The notes under the pieces were generated by a model. The model was not told where the DNA came from and ran no database searches. It worked only from the letters and a program-made list of their open reading frames with translations. Of a stretch of DNA of 64,000 bases, positions 18,865 through 28,846 are shown one piece after another; within the stretch, counting starts at the first letter, position 1, and each line of letters opens with the position of its first letter. A program made the translations under genes and the position numbers. Origin of the DNA: JBGPQJ01 sp963709295 (GTDB taxonomy: Bacteria; Chloroflexota; Anaerolineae; Anaerolineales; Villigracilaceae); NCBI GenBank assembly GCA_963709295.1, contig CAVPVW010000002.1:62001-126000 (forward strand), read 5' to 3'.

Positions 18865-19794
18865 AGCGGTATCCCCTTTTCCACACGGGACATGGCTTCG
18901 AGATAAACCTGTTCAAGACTCCTCGGGATCTCCTGCAAGGAAATTATGGGGATGTGCTCTCGGGTTATGGTTTCCACAAGTTGTGGATTTTTTATCACGG
19001 GTTGGTCGACCTGGAACGTGAAGCCGTGTGCGCCCCTGCTGAGGATCAGCGATTCCCTGGGGGATATCCAGTTTATCCATTGACCAATCTGCCCCCAGCC
19101 TGATCTCATATTCGGTGGGTCCCATCAAACGCTGCTTGATTTCTTCCACTGTACCCTGGATGATTGTCCGACCATGGTAGATAACGGCAATCTTATCAGC
19201 CAGGTACTCGGCTTCGGTAAGATTATGCGTGCAGATGATGATCGTGCGCTGTGAGGATCGCAAATCGGCGATATGGTCCCGCACCAACCGGGCTGATTCG
19301 GGGTCCATGGCAGATGTTGGTTCATCCAAAAGCAATACGGGGGGCTCATGAATGAGCGCCCTCGCCAGGGCTAATTTTTGACGCATCCCTTTGGAATATT
19401 CTCCTGTTCGTCTTTTTGCTGCTGAACTTAATCCGAAATAGTCAAGTAATTGGGCAATCCTGGCTTTTTTTAAATCAGATGAGATGCCATAGACTTGAGC
19501 AAAGAAATCCAGGTATTCTTCGGCGGTCATCCTGGCATAAAGTCCATGCTGTTCGGTCAAGACCCCCACGGAGGAGCGGACTTTTTCCGGCTCACGAGCC
19601 ACATCATATCCCGCCACTTGTGCCCGGCCTCTGGTTGGAGTAAGGACCGCAGTCAACATGCGAACGGTTGTGGTTTTTCCGGCTCCGTTTTGACCGAGCA
19701 GCACCAACACTTCACCGGGCTGAACATCCAATGAAACGCCATTGACGGCCCAGAAATCTCCGAACTGTTTACTTAAATCATCGCAGCTAATCAT
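18861..19794 (-). CDS. ABC transporter ATP-binding protein, one frame break
   Basis: About 310 residues after repair. The nucleotide-binding domain is complete: Walker A LLGQNGAGKTT, signature TGEYSKGMRQKLALARAL, Walker B LLLDEPTSAMDP and the switch His in TIIICTHNLTE. The frame breaks at five C on the coding strand (19059-19063); removing one gives DIPRESLILSRG and a normal C-terminal tail ending in RSLEQVYLEAMSRVEK. It drives the ABC-2/SpoIIM permease whose start overlaps its stop. ATG at 19794 fits the family N-terminus (MISCDDLSKQFG); a GTG at 19830 is an alternative with a purine-rich run directly adjoining it. Confidence 0.9.
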
Positions 19795-19957
19795 CGCTTC
19801 GTTTTTCCAATTTTTCTTTAAAAATATCACCCTCCCCGGCGCGATACTTTAATTCAAGAAATAAACAGCGGGGGAGGGGCAACCTAACTCATATTGCGAT
19901 TTTAGACGAAAATCTGCCGAAATTCCTTAACACTAACTCGCCCTGACAATTTTGAAA

Positions 19958-20771
19958 TTAACCGCCAACACGCCTGTGTCGCCAGAACAGGACGGCTGCC
20001 GCGGTAATGGCAACGATCGCCATCATGGTCTGATTGAAATTTATACCCGCGACCATGGACGCGTCCAATCTCAGGAAATCAAGGAGAAAACGACCCAGAG
20101 GATAAACAATTAAGTAAACGAGAAAAACATCACCGGGTTTCAATCGATCCTCGAAACGACGGCTTATCCAGAGCAGGAGTATCACATTTCCAAGGCTGTA
20201 AAGGGATTCATAGAGAAACAAAGGGTGAAACCGCTCGTAAGCGGCAAATCCCTTCAATCGGTGGGAGGGGTCAATGAAGATTGCCCACGGCAGATCGGTT
20301 GGTGCCCCATATAATTCCTGGTTGAAGAAATTTCCCCAGCGGCCAATCGCCTGGCCCAGCGCGAGCGCCGGCGCGGCGATATCTGCCCATACTCCGAAAT
20401 TTAGCTTCTTGTATCTCGTGAATATGTATAAAGCGAGCACTCCGCCCAGAACGGCGCCTGGGATTCCAGAGTCCCCCCAACCGTACATTGATCGCATCCA
20501 GGGGGTGGGTCAAATAATAGAGTGTTGTGTAACCGGCATCAATGGATGATGGCGGAGGCGTGAAGATGTGCCATAACCTTGCGCCAATCACTCCGCCGAT
20601 GATCAACCAAATTAATAGGTCCCAGACAATATCAGGGTTAAAACCACGCCGCTTGGCTTCATGGGCAGCCAGAAAGCCACCGGCAACTGCGCCAAGCATG
20701 ATGATGATGCCGTAGAAATGAATGACAAATTCATTCCCAAAAATATTAAGGGTAATTCCATCGGGGGGCAT
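19958..20771 (-). CDS. lgt: Prolipoprotein diacylglyceryl transferase, one frame break
   Basis: Transfers diacylglycerol from phosphatidylglycerol to the lipobox Cys of exported prelipoproteins, the first lipoprotein maturation step. The N-terminal piece has IHFYGIIIMLGAVAGG and LIWLIIGGVIGARLWH. The second frame has the Lgt signature GQAIGRWGNFFNQELYG and the HPLFLYESLY segment. The two meet near 20466-20471, where removing one base from CTCTGG gives GGLGIPGAVLGG, the expected loop; the product is then 270 residues. AGGAGA precedes the ATG. LspA, the next enzyme, is at 34.8-35.4 kb, and at least one lipoprotein substrate is at 48.8 kb. Confidence 0.93.
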
Positions 20772-20786
20772 TGTTCTCTCCTACCT

Positions 20787-21431
20787 TTAATTTTTAGCCT
20801 GCTTCATTTGCCGGAGAAGTTCATGGCCTTGTTTGCGGACTCTCCAAATGCGTTGAAAGGCGGTGATATTGGCGAGCAGCGCGATTAATCCTACCGCCGC
20901 AAGTAAAACCATGGGATAGTAATACCCTAAAATCAAGCCGGGCGCCAGAATCATGTACCTTTCCATTCGGGTCAGTATGCCGGTATTGGCATCAAATTTC
21001 AGCGAGTCGGCGCGGGCTTTTGTGTAGGAGACCAGCACTGACCCGGCTGCGGCTGCGTATACCAGCATTACACCCAGTGTATTCCCGAGATCGGTGTAGT
21101 AATACAACAACCCAGCCATGATAATTAATTCAGAATAACGATCACTGACCGCATCGACGAAAGCCCCCCAATTGCTGGCCTCCCCTCTAAGCCTGGCCAT
21201 CGTTCCATCCAGGGCATCGAAGGGCCCCATCACGAGCGCCAGGACACCACCCCAAAGGAGCTGCCCATTTGCGATCATTACAGCGGCAACCACATTACCG
21301 GCAACGCCGATCAAGGTAATGGCCGTGGGAGTGAGACCAATTCGAATCAGCAGGTTGGCAATCGGATCAAGAATTCCCTTGAACCACCTACGCATGTTTT
21401 CAGTGAAGGTCCTCTTCTTCGGTTGTTCCAT
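20787..21431 (-). CDS. CDP-alcohol phosphatidyltransferase
   Basis: A 214-residue membrane enzyme with the complete CDP-alcohol motif: DG-x2-AR-x8-G-x3-D-x3-D is seen from DALDGTMARL to GAFVDAVSD (near residues 70-95). It displaces CMP from a CDP-linked lipid with an alcohol such as glycerol-3-phosphate or inositol phosphate. Four to six hydrophobic segments follow. It could be PgsA, or a phosphatidylinositol-phosphate synthase type; the motif does not decide. It lies 16 bases before lgt, which uses phosphatidylglycerol, so a role in making that lipid is attractive. GAGG precedes the ATG. Confidence 0.88.
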   Translation of the reverse strand: MEQPKKRTFTENMRRWFKGILDPIANLLIRIGLTPTAITLIGVAGNVVAAVMIANGQLLWGGVLALVMGPFDALDGTMARLRGEASNWGAFVDAVSDRYSELIIMAGLLYYYTDLGNTLGVMLVYAAAAGSVLVSYTKARADSLKFDANTGILTRMERYMILAPGLILGYYYPMVLLAAVGLIALLANITAFQRIWRVRKQGHELLRQMKQAKN

Positions 21432-21448
21432 GTCAGCCTCGTTTCCTT

Positions 21449-23710
21449 TTATTCATCGTCTTCATCGAGATCCGCTTTCTCATCGCCCGCATCGATCAAA
21501 ACCTCACGTTCGCGGCCGCCGCCCTGTGACGGACCCACCACGCCCAGCTCTTCGAGTTGATCGAGCAAACGGGCTGCTCTTGGGTAACCCACCCGGAGCC
21601 GTCTTTGAAGCAATGAGGCGCTTGCGTGCTGGCTTTGCTTGACGACCTCAATCGCCTGTTCTATGAGTGAATCTTCCCCTTCTTCCGGTTCTGAAAGGAT
21701 TGCCTCCCATGGAGGCACTTCCTTTTCGACAACAGCCATTTTCTGCCAGAAGGCAATGATACGCTCAATTTCCTGATCCGTCACGTACACACCTTGCGCG
21801 CGTAAAGGATTTCCAACCTCCGGATTCTGGAAAAGCATGTCGCCTCGTCCGAGCAGCGTTTCCGCGCCAGGTGAATCGAGGATGACCCGGCTGTCCACCC
21901 CGGAAGACACGGCAAACGATATCCTTGCGGGGAAATTTGCCTTGATCAGACCCGTGACGACATCGGTGCTCGGCCGCTGGGTGGCCACCACCAGGTGAAT
22001 GCCGGTTGCCCTGGCCATTTGCGCCAACCGCACCAGGTTATGCTCTGTTTGATCAGGCGCATTCATCATGAGGTCTGCCAGTTCATCTATCATCACCACA
22101 ATGCGAGGCAGTGCTCTCGAGCTTTCCTTTCGGGATGCCGCCCGCCGGTTGTAAACATCGATGTCACGCGCGCGCGCTCCCTCCAGCAGGCGATAGCGGT
22201 GTTCCATTTCCACCACGACCCACCGTAAAACACCCATGATGCGGTTGATGTCCGTTTCGACCTTGCCCAAAAGGTGAGGCAGACCATTGTAGCGGATCAA
22301 TTCCACCATTTTGGAATCAATCATTACCAGCCGCAGATCTTCCGGCGCATTATTCATCGCCAGGCAGGCTGCAATGGAGGTGATGCACACGGACTTCCCG
22401 GAGCCTGTCGCTCCAGCGATAAGCAAGTGAGGCATCCGTGATAAATCCGCAATGACCGGTTGTCCGGAAACATCGCGACCTAATGCTATGGCAAGAGGTT
22501 TTCCAACTTTGTTAAAGGCTTCGCCTTCCAATATCGGTCGCAATCGTACCACAGATGTCCGGCTGTTAGGCACTTCGATGCCGACGTAAGGTTTTCCGGG
22601 TACGGGCGCTTCTATTCTCAATCGTTCCGCAGCCAGGGTTAACGCCAGGTCGCGTTGCAGGGCTGCAATTTGAGCGACTCTGACCTTCATCAATTGAGGA
22701 TCGTCTTCGTTCGAACCGGGTTTCTTGATAAATCCCGGTTGAACAGCAAACTGGGTCACTGATGGTCCAACCCTGAAACCGATCACCTGGGCAGGGATGC
22801 CGAATTCAGAGAGAGTTTTTTCGATCATTCCTGCCGTCTGGTTGATTGTTTTTTCGTCAGGACGAACGGATTGATCCCCAAGAAGCAAATTAAGAGGAGG
22901 AAGACGTTCTCCTCTTGGCAGCGGCACAGCAGGCTTTTCATCATGAGCTTCAGAGACTTTAAAGGACTTCCTGAATTTCTTTTCGAGCGCAGGTGCTTTC
23001 TTCGCTGCAGTTTTTACCACCGTAGGTTTGGGGGAATCGGTGTCCGATATTGCCTCAGATTCAACGGCTGAAACATGCGCAAACTCATTCGACTGCGTCC
23101 GTTCCGGAACCTCCTCACCAGCCATCCGGTAAAGCCAGGATTCAATTTTGGGTAACAGCCCAAATGCGAATATGGCTGCCAGGGATAACCCAATTGTTAT
23201 GAGAAAGGCTGACAGTAATGGGCTGACAAATCTGCCAAACAGATTGGCCAATCCCCATCCAATCAAGCCTCCATCCATGCCGGCTTCCGCTCGTTCAAGA
23301 GAATTGAGAGGGTTCCCTGCAAGATTGCCGACTGGTTCACCAATCACTGAAAATAAAGCCAGGAGGAGAAAGGCCGAAACCTCGATCGCAATGACCCTTC
23401 CCCACTTTAGGGAAAGTGGTTCCTTGGTCCTGCGCAGCAACAAGAAACCACCCAGAGCTGTGGCAATGACAAAGAGAAAACTACCCCATCCGAACCATAT
23501 CTGCAATTGACCGGAGAAAAACGACAACAGTGTGCCCCGGGTCAGACCTGTGAGAGCCAGTAAAAGCATCAAGGACAACGCGATAAGGATAATCCCACCG
23601 ATGTCCCACGAAAATCGTCCGAAGGAATTCTTAATATGCGACATCCTGCCGAACCAATCCTTATCGGGCGGTTCTTCTACTTCATAACGATGATTTCCTT
23701 GTCGAGGCAT
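21449..23710 (-). CDS. ftsK: FtsK/SpoIIIE DNA translocase
   Basis: A 753-residue septal DNA pump. Four membrane segments occupy about residues 36-190, followed by a short charged linker (about 200-275), so this is the compact SpoIIIE-like form. The motor has Walker A GATGSGKS at 433-440, Walker B in VVMIDELADLMM, and VATQRPSTDVVTG. The C-terminal winged-helix gamma domain (QASASLLQRRLRVGYPRAAR-like, about 690-735) normally reads KOPS/SRS sites. It acts at the division septum in chromosome segregation. ATG at 23710 shares its A with the restored stop codon of the S1 gene (TAATG), so the two are coupled. Confidence 0.96.
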   Translation of the reverse strand: MPRQGNHRYEVEEPPDKDWFGRMSHIKNSFGRFSWDIGGIILIALSLMLLLALTGLTRGTLLSFFSGQLQIWFGWGSFLFVIATALGGFLLLRRTKEPLSLKWGRVIAIEVSAFLLLALFSVIGEPVGNLAGNPLNSLERAEAGMDGGLIGWGLANLFGRFVSPLLSAFLITIGLSLAAIFAFGLLPKIESWLYRMAGEEVPERTQSNEFAHVSAVESEAISDTDSPKPTVVKTAAKKAPALEKKFRKSFKVSEAHDEKPAVPLPRGERLPPLNLLLGDQSVRPDEKTINQTAGMIEKTLSEFGIPAQVIGFRVGPSVTQFAVQPGFIKKPGSNEDDPQLMKVRVAQIAALQRDLALTLAAERLRIEAPVPGKPYVGIEVPNSRTSVVRLRPILEGEAFNKVGKPLAIALGRDVSGQPVIADLSRMPHLLIAGATGSGKSVCITSIAACLAMNNAPEDLRLVMIDSKMVELIRYNGLPHLLGKVETDINRIMGVLRWVVVEMEHRYRLLEGARARDIDVYNRRAASRKESSRALPRIVVMIDELADLMMNAPDQTEHNLVRLAQMARATGIHLVVATQRPSTDVVTGLIKANFPARISFAVSSGVDSRVILDSPGAETLLGRGDMLFQNPEVGNPLRAQGVYVTDQEIERIIAFWQKMAVVEKEVPPWEAILSEPEEGEDSLIEQAIEVVKQSQHASASLLQRRLRVGYPRAARLLDQLEELGVVGPSQGGGREREVLIDAGDEKADLDEDDE

Positions 23711-24683
23711 TATTTTTCTTCCAGCTTCAAACTCAATCCCAAGCGTTGATGTGTTGAATTATTTGCAGAATTCTCACGTTCACCTTTGCCCCAGAAACGA
23801 GGATTTCTTTGATCGTCTGTCCATTTTCGAGCGGAATCTCTGAAACATGGATCAAACCTTCAAGCCCTTCCTCGAGACGGGCAAAAGCACCGAAAGAGAC
23901 AATCGTAGTGACGGTGGCAGGAACAATATCATTGATCAAATAACGGTCCCGGACCGTTTCCCAGGGATTCGGTTGAAGCCGCTTGAGGCTGAGCGCTACT
24001 CTGCAGCGTTCCGGCGACACGTCGATCACCATCACTTCCAGATTCTCGCCTAACGAAACGATATCAGCCGGGTGTACCACGCGGCCCCAGGAGAGTTCTG
24101 AAATATGGATTAACCCTTCCACACCTCCCAGATCAATGAAAACACCGAATTCTGTAATGTTTGTAACGTCGCCAGTTATCTTCTGACCCACAGACAATTC
24201 ACTAAACAGCCGTGTCCTGCAGCCCGACTCTGACTTTGCTGCTCGCTCCGAGAAGACGACCCGTCCTTCTTCGGGAACACATTCAATGACCTTCAAATCC
24301 AGAATCCGGCCGATGTAGGTGGCGAGAAATTCTGCCCGGCCATCCCCATCGGGATGGGTATTCATATCGACCAAATGAGAGAAGGGGACAAATCCCTGCA
24401 ATCCCTGGCCTTCCACCAACAAGCCGCCACGGTTGCAGCCTGTCACCGACAGCTGGACGATCTTATCCTGATCATAAATTATCTTTGTCTGTATCCAGTC
24501 CGGCTGGACGGTTTTTTCGGCAGCACCTTCACGGTTGTCCATGGAATCGTTTTTCGACACCACCTGCGAGGTTGGTTTTATCGGAACTAAATGCCGTTCC
24601 TCATCCGCCAACACGGACGCCCACCAGCCATCGTCATTGGAGTGATTATCCTCACGCGTCATAACCTGTTTTTTAACCACCAT
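23710..24683 (-). CDS. S1-domain RNA-binding protein, frame break near the 3' end
   Basis: Three S1 repeats can be seen: a degenerate one near 65-130, a good one from QKITGDVTNITEFGVFIDLGG to SLKRL, and a third from VPATVTTIVSFGAFARLEEG. This resembles short bacterial S1-like proteins. As read, the last repeat ends abruptly as VRILQIIQHINAWD. Adding one base near 23753-23762 instead gives QRLGLSLKLEEK, the normal end of an S1 repeat, and puts the stop TAA at 23710-23712, overlapping the ftsK ATG. The corrected product is 324 residues. ATG at 24683 overlaps the upstream gene's stop as TGATG. RNA target unknown. Confidence 0.85.
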
Positions 24684-26617
24684 CAATCTCCCCCTCCTGG
24701 TAAGTTTCCACCCTGTGCTTGAGATTCCATATCAATCATTGCCCGTGCCACCGCTTCCACGGCCACCCGCTGTTTGCGGTATAAATCCGCTTCTGACATG
24801 GCCAGCCGGCTTGCCACGTCCCTGACTTTTCTTCCCTCAATGAATTTCATTTCAAGAATATTGTAGAGGATCCATTCAGTAGTGAAATGTCGCTCGCCTT
24901 CGGGTTTGACTTGATCCACTGCTCGTTTCAACACGGCGCGCAAAGCATTCGCCGCATTCCCTTCATATTCTTCCGAGGCAGCATCCTGCACGATTTTCAG
25001 ATTTAACAACGGGGATTGAGTAAGTTTTGGTCCTCCCCAATAATGGTTCAAGGCATCCTTCACCCATGTTGCAACATCCGAATCCGGCTCGAAATCATCG
25101 GTCAACAGACTCATCTTGCTGTCATAGCGGCCAGCGGCCCTCATCCTCTGAATTAAATCGACCTGAGGTTCAAGGTCTTCCAATGAACGAAATATCCTTT
25201 GCTGCAATTTTCTATCCTGAAGAGCCAGGGTTGCCCGGTTTGCAAGCAGCCACAACGCCTGCCGCTGCTCGGGTTCGATTACTTGATCCGAAATCCGGGC
25301 AACGCCAAGAATTCCAAGCAAGGGCGGGGTTTGATCGAGATCTTCTTCGCCCGGTTTTTGCCGCAAAGGCAATACCCAATAACCATCCCAAATTAATTCG
25401 CGAGCGGATCCATTCGCTCTTTCAAGTTCGTCGAGAGCCCCGGTCAGGTTTTCTGAATCCTGCAACGGGCGACCCGCTGTAACCAGCAGAGACAAAGAAG
25501 CGTCATCCAAGGCTGCAACAAATGCAGAAGGCGCTTGCATATGATCGCGAACAGCTGCCAAAACAACTTCCAGAAATTGGCGCAAATCCCCTTGGGTAAG
25601 CAGACGTTCTTCAACATTCTGTAGAAGCTGAACTTGTGCCCGGTCTCCCCCTAAAAACAACCATTTTTCCCAATATGGTGCGGCCAGGGTAATCCCATGC
25701 TCAACGAGCAAAATGGTAATCACTACCGCGACCGGGACCGCCGCATTGTATTCAATCCCATATATCTCCACGCCGATTCGGCGAAGGATCGTCATGACTG
25801 CCAGGGTAATGGACGCTGCCACAGGTCCGCGCATAATCCATTTGAAAAGGCGACTTTTAATGACGCGGTCAGGCCATGAAACTCCGAAAAAAGCCACCGC
25901 ATATGCCATGACCACGATCAAAGCACCAACAGCGATATTTATCGCAACCGCAACCATCCAAAAGAAGATAGGGGAATACGCCGCAATGGATGAGCCAAAC
26001 AATAAATAGGGGTAAGACCCCAAAGCGGGAGCCGTGGCACCGGCCATGAGATAAATCATCCGTCGTCTACCGGAGCGGGTTAACATTCTCTGGTAAGCGC
26101 GGATGAAATTGTAACCGGCCCAAACCATGGCCCCCATGTAGAATAACGTGAAAAATTCCGTCCAAATGGTTCTTTGCAAGTGCGGGGCTGGCTGACCATT
26201 AAGGACGAGCGGCCCAAGCAGTTTCCCGGTTAAAAGTAAAACCAGGAAGAAGACTGAAACAAAATACATCAAACGGATGGCAACTCTACGGCGCCCCCTG
26301 GATGGACGTCCTGCTGTGACCAGGAGGGCATCCGAGAGATGAAGATAAGCTGCTGGAAGGAATACCAACCCTACCCATTGCAACCGCATCAGGTCGGCAA
26401 TATATGTTGTTTGTACTGTGCTTGCTATCGCTTCGGTGGAAAAGATAATAACCACGCACACCAGAATGACTGCAAACGATCTGGCGACCCGGTCCCGTAA
26501 ATTAAAGGATAATGCATACAGAAGCAAAGAGAATGCCGTTATAGCAATACCGGCAGTGAGAATTTGGTTTAATGTGATTAACCCCGCCAGAAATGTAACG
26601 CCCCAACCAATAAACAT
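24683..26617 (-). CDS. 7TM-GAF protein with putative helix-turn-helix tail
   Basis: A 644-residue protein. Residues 1-320 contain about eight to nine hydrophobic helices resembling the 7TM sensor module often found before histidine kinases (LRDRVARSFAVILV, then LRLQWVGLVFLPAAYLHL-like segments). A GAF-like domain follows (about 340-480). There is no H-box and no HATPase domain. The last 90 residues (EWILYNILEMKFIEGRKV, then RDVASRLAMSEADLYRKQR) look like a helix-turn-helix or four-helix response unit; a membrane-bound regulator is one reading. GGAAGGA precedes the ATG. It is coupled to the S1 gene by TGATG, so sensing may feed into RNA or division functions. Function is not established. Confidence 0.6.
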   Translation of the reverse strand: MFIGWGVTFLAGLITLNQILTAGIAITAFSLLLYALSFNLRDRVARSFAVILVCVVIIFSTEAIASTVQTTYIADLMRLQWVGLVFLPAAYLHLSDALLVTAGRPSRGRRRVAIRLMYFVSVFFLVLLLTGKLLGPLVLNGQPAPHLQRTIWTEFFTLFYMGAMVWAGYNFIRAYQRMLTRSGRRRMIYLMAGATAPALGSYPYLLFGSSIAAYSPIFFWMVAVAINIAVGALIVVMAYAVAFFGVSWPDRVIKSRLFKWIMRGPVAASITLAVMTILRRIGVEIYGIEYNAAVPVAVVITILLVEHGITLAAPYWEKWLFLGGDRAQVQLLQNVEERLLTQGDLRQFLEVVLAAVRDHMQAPSAFVAALDDASLSLLVTAGRPLQDSENLTGALDELERANGSARELIWDGYWVLPLRQKPGEEDLDQTPPLLGILGVARISDQVIEPEQRQALWLLANRATLALQDRKLQQRIFRSLEDLEPQVDLIQRMRAAGRYDSKMSLLTDDFEPDSDVATWVKDALNHYWGGPKLTQSPLLNLKIVQDAASEEYEGNAANALRAVLKRAVDQVKPEGERHFTTEWILYNILEMKFIEGRKVRDVASRLAMSEADLYRKQRVAVEAVARAMIDMESQAQGGNLPGGGD

Positions 26618-26670
26618 TTTTTCCTTCCAAAAACAAAAATACTTTACACCTAATCGAAATACAAAATTGC

Positions 26671-27204
26671 TTAGATCAATCGACCGAAAAATAAAGCGAC
26701 ATCACGTGTGACATAATACTGGTCGTTATATCCGCAGAATTCATAACCAAGTTTTTGCGCCAACTTAATAGCCGCGTTGTTCTTGGATGGCATTTCCATC
26801 ACGGCACGCCGACTGCCTCGCTGCAGTGCCCATTGGTGTGCCGCGATGATCAAGGCTGTTGCTATTCCCTTCCTCCGTATAGACTTGGCCACGACTAGAT
26901 CGGTAATCCAAACCGAGCCTGGTACCAGCTGATCGGTCATCCGCAAATAACCTACCAATTGATTTGAGAGAATCGCAACAAGCGTTGGAGATTTGTTCCA
27001 ATCGTCAACAAGTGTCTGTGTTTGCCGCGGGTAATGAACCGACACTGTTCTTGGTAGGCGGACCTCTCTCAACAATACATCTATCTCGCCTGCTGAACGG
27101 TGGATATCCACCTGCCACACATAATCACTTTCACTGGCATGGTCAAGGGAAATTAGTGTTTTTATATCGGTCGCTACTGCTGGACGAATTTCGATTTCTG
27201 GCAT
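26671..27204 (-). CDS. GNAT-family N-acetyltransferase
   Basis: A 177-residue protein with a single GNAT fold. The acetyl-CoA-binding motif A is seen as VVAKSIRRKGIATALI (R/Q-x-x-G-x-A/G), and the C-terminal motif B as NAAIKLAQKLGYEFCGYND. The N-terminus IRPAVATDIKTLISLDHA is typical of RimI-like members. The substrate cannot be told from the sequence. It lies 8 bases after the anchored protein at 27212-27898 and 54 bases before the 7TM-GAF gene, all in one direction. Confidence 0.88.
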   Translation of the reverse strand: MPEIEIRPAVATDIKTLISLDHASESDYVWQVDIHRSAGEIDVLLREVRLPRTVSVHYPRQTQTLVDDWNKSPTLVAILSNQLVGYLRMTDQLVPGSVWITDLVVAKSIRRKGIATALIIAAHQWALQRGSRRAVMEMPSKNNAAIKLAQKLGYEFCGYNDQYYVTRDVALFFGRLI

Positions 27205-27211
27205 GGTTCTT

Positions 27212-27898
27212 CTACGGACCCCCTGTTACACGAAATGTGATTATACATGGAGGATAATCCCGCCCCTGATTGTCAGTCACAACCAATCTCACCTGGTAAT
27301 CACCTGAAGGCAATTGGGAAGTATCCCATACACCGATGGGCTGGTCGGGTGAATATTCCCGACCAGCAAAAAATGTTGCCCAATTATCCAATCCCGCTGA
27401 AGAATATTCAATTTTATAAAATCCCAGATCATTCACGTCAACAACTCCGAAGAGATCCACAACGCCTTTCAATTCCTGACCAGGCAATGGAGAGGTGATC
27501 ATGATCTCGTCGGGAGTGCAGCCTGCGACGGATTGAGTTATAGGTCCTGTCCCCACATTGGTTGAGGAAATTGGGGGGTTGATAAAACCGGGAGGAGTGG
27601 ATGGTTGTGTGGACAATATATTTACCGTCGGAGTAGGTAAGAAAGTAGAGGCAGGCAGGTCAGGAATTAGAAAGGAAGTTATATACAATTCACCTAATAA
27701 TAAAAAAAAGAAAAGAGCAATCGATGCAACAGCTGTGGACAAATGCCGAAATGCGATTTGTTTTTCCAAACCATAAATTGCGACTTGTGTCTCTCGATAA
27801 GCCCGCCAAAGCCAGCGGAAGGAAATTGCAAATCCAATGCCAAGCAAGACATATATCAGGAGTTCGTATCCTGCAAGAAATCGAAATAGCGCCTCCAT
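27212..27898 (-). CDS. Membrane-anchored extracytoplasmic protein, unknown
   Basis: A 228-residue protein with two hydrophobic helices (about 9-28 and 55-78), a Pro/Thr/Ser-rich linker (about 80-125) and an outer beta-rich domain. The latter includes ITSPLPGQELKGVVDLFG and YKIEYSSAGLDNWATFFAG, then QLPSGDYQVRLVVTDNQG, resembling an Ig-like or fibronectin-type fold of the kind used for carbohydrate or protein binding. I do not assign a named family. It follows the purine nucleoside phosphorylase gene by 14 bases and probably shares its transcript. Confidence 0.7.
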   Translation of the reverse strand: MEALFRFLAGYELLIYVLLGIGFAISFRWLWRAYRETQVAIYGLEKQIAFRHLSTAVASIALFFFLLLGELYITSFLIPDLPASTFLPTPTVNILSTQPSTPPGFINPPISSTNVGTGPITQSVAGCTPDEIMITSPLPGQELKGVVDLFGVVDVNDLGFYKIEYSSAGLDNWATFFAGREYSPDQPIGVWDTSQLPSGDYQVRLVVTDNQGRDYPPCIITFRVTGGP

Positions 27899-27912
27899 CC
27901 CACCCCATTATT

Positions 27913-28749
27913 CTAAAGTCTTCGTAAAAAAGATCGAATCAACCTCTCCATTTTGGGGGCGATAATTCTTCCGGCTTCAAGGACTTCCTCATGTGTGGTT
28001 ATGGAACTGCCATCCAGATTTGCCTTATTGCTAATTCCGGATATCCCAAGGACACGCGTATTGCCGTGTCTGGCTACAGTGACTTCTGAAACCGTGGACA
28101 TTCCCACAGCATCCGCCCCAATCAGGCGCAGAAACCTCAGGTCAGCAGGACCTTCAAAGGAGGGACCGCTCAATCCAATATAGATACCCTCTCGTAATTC
28201 AACGGACGATTCTTTTGCAGCCATCCGAGCCAATTGGTTATATTCACGATCATACGCCTGACTCATATCCGGGAAACGCGGACCCAACTCGTCGATATTT
28301 GGTCCAAAAAGAGGATTAAATCCAGCCAACCCTACAAAATTAATATGGTCGGTAATGAGCATCAGGTCGCCGGGCAAGAAGTCCGGGTTCACCGCACCCG
28401 CCGCATTGGTGACCACAAGAGTTTCAATTCCAAGGCGCTGCATGACACGAACAGGCAAGGTGACCTGCTGCATGGTGTACCCTTCATAAAAATGGATACG
28501 ACCTTGCATCACCAGGACACTCAGCCCCTCAAGTTTTCCAATAACGAGACGCCCAACATGCCCAGGGACCGTCGACACTGGCCAATGTGGAAGATCATTA
28601 AATGGAATAAAAACAGGGTTTTCAAGCGAATCCGCCAGGCTTCCCAGTCCAGAACCGAGAATCATGGCAATTTTTGGTTTTTCATTGGTTTTGTTTCTTA
28701 TCGCCCCCGCAATTTCATCGAACTGCGCCAAAGAGAAGTAAGTCTGCAT
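27913..28749 (-). CDS. punA: Purine nucleoside phosphorylase (trimeric type)
   Basis: Splits inosine and guanosine with phosphate into base and ribose-1-phosphate for purine salvage. The 278-residue product has MILGSGLGSLAD (phosphate loop), VSTVPGHVGRLVIG, MQGRIHFYEGY, VVTNAAGAVNPDFLPGD and the late base-binding segment GADAVGMSTVSEV, all diagnostic of the PNP-I trimeric class. ATG at 28749 has GGCGAG eight bases upstream; an in-frame start 18 codons earlier is less likely. The gene diverges from the HD-GYP operon across an intergenic region that holds a long inverted repeat. Confidence 0.95.
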   Translation of the reverse strand: MQTYFSLAQFDEIAGAIRNKTNEKPKIAMILGSGLGSLADSLENPVFIPFNDLPHWPVSTVPGHVGRLVIGKLEGLSVLVMQGRIHFYEGYTMQQVTLPVRVMQRLGIETLVVTNAAGAVNPDFLPGDLMLITDHINFVGLAGFNPLFGPNIDELGPRFPDMSQAYDREYNQLARMAAKESSVELREGIYIGLSGPSFEGPADLRFLRLIGADAVGMSTVSEVTVARHGNTRVLGISGISNKANLDGSSITTHEEVLEAGRIIAPKMERLIRSFLRRL

Positions 28750-28846
28750 AGTAATCTCGCCGATAAAAATTTGATAAATGCCTAAAGGTATTTTAATGGT
28801 CAACGAAGTCTATGGCTAATTATATCAGATAAGCAAATATCGAATT

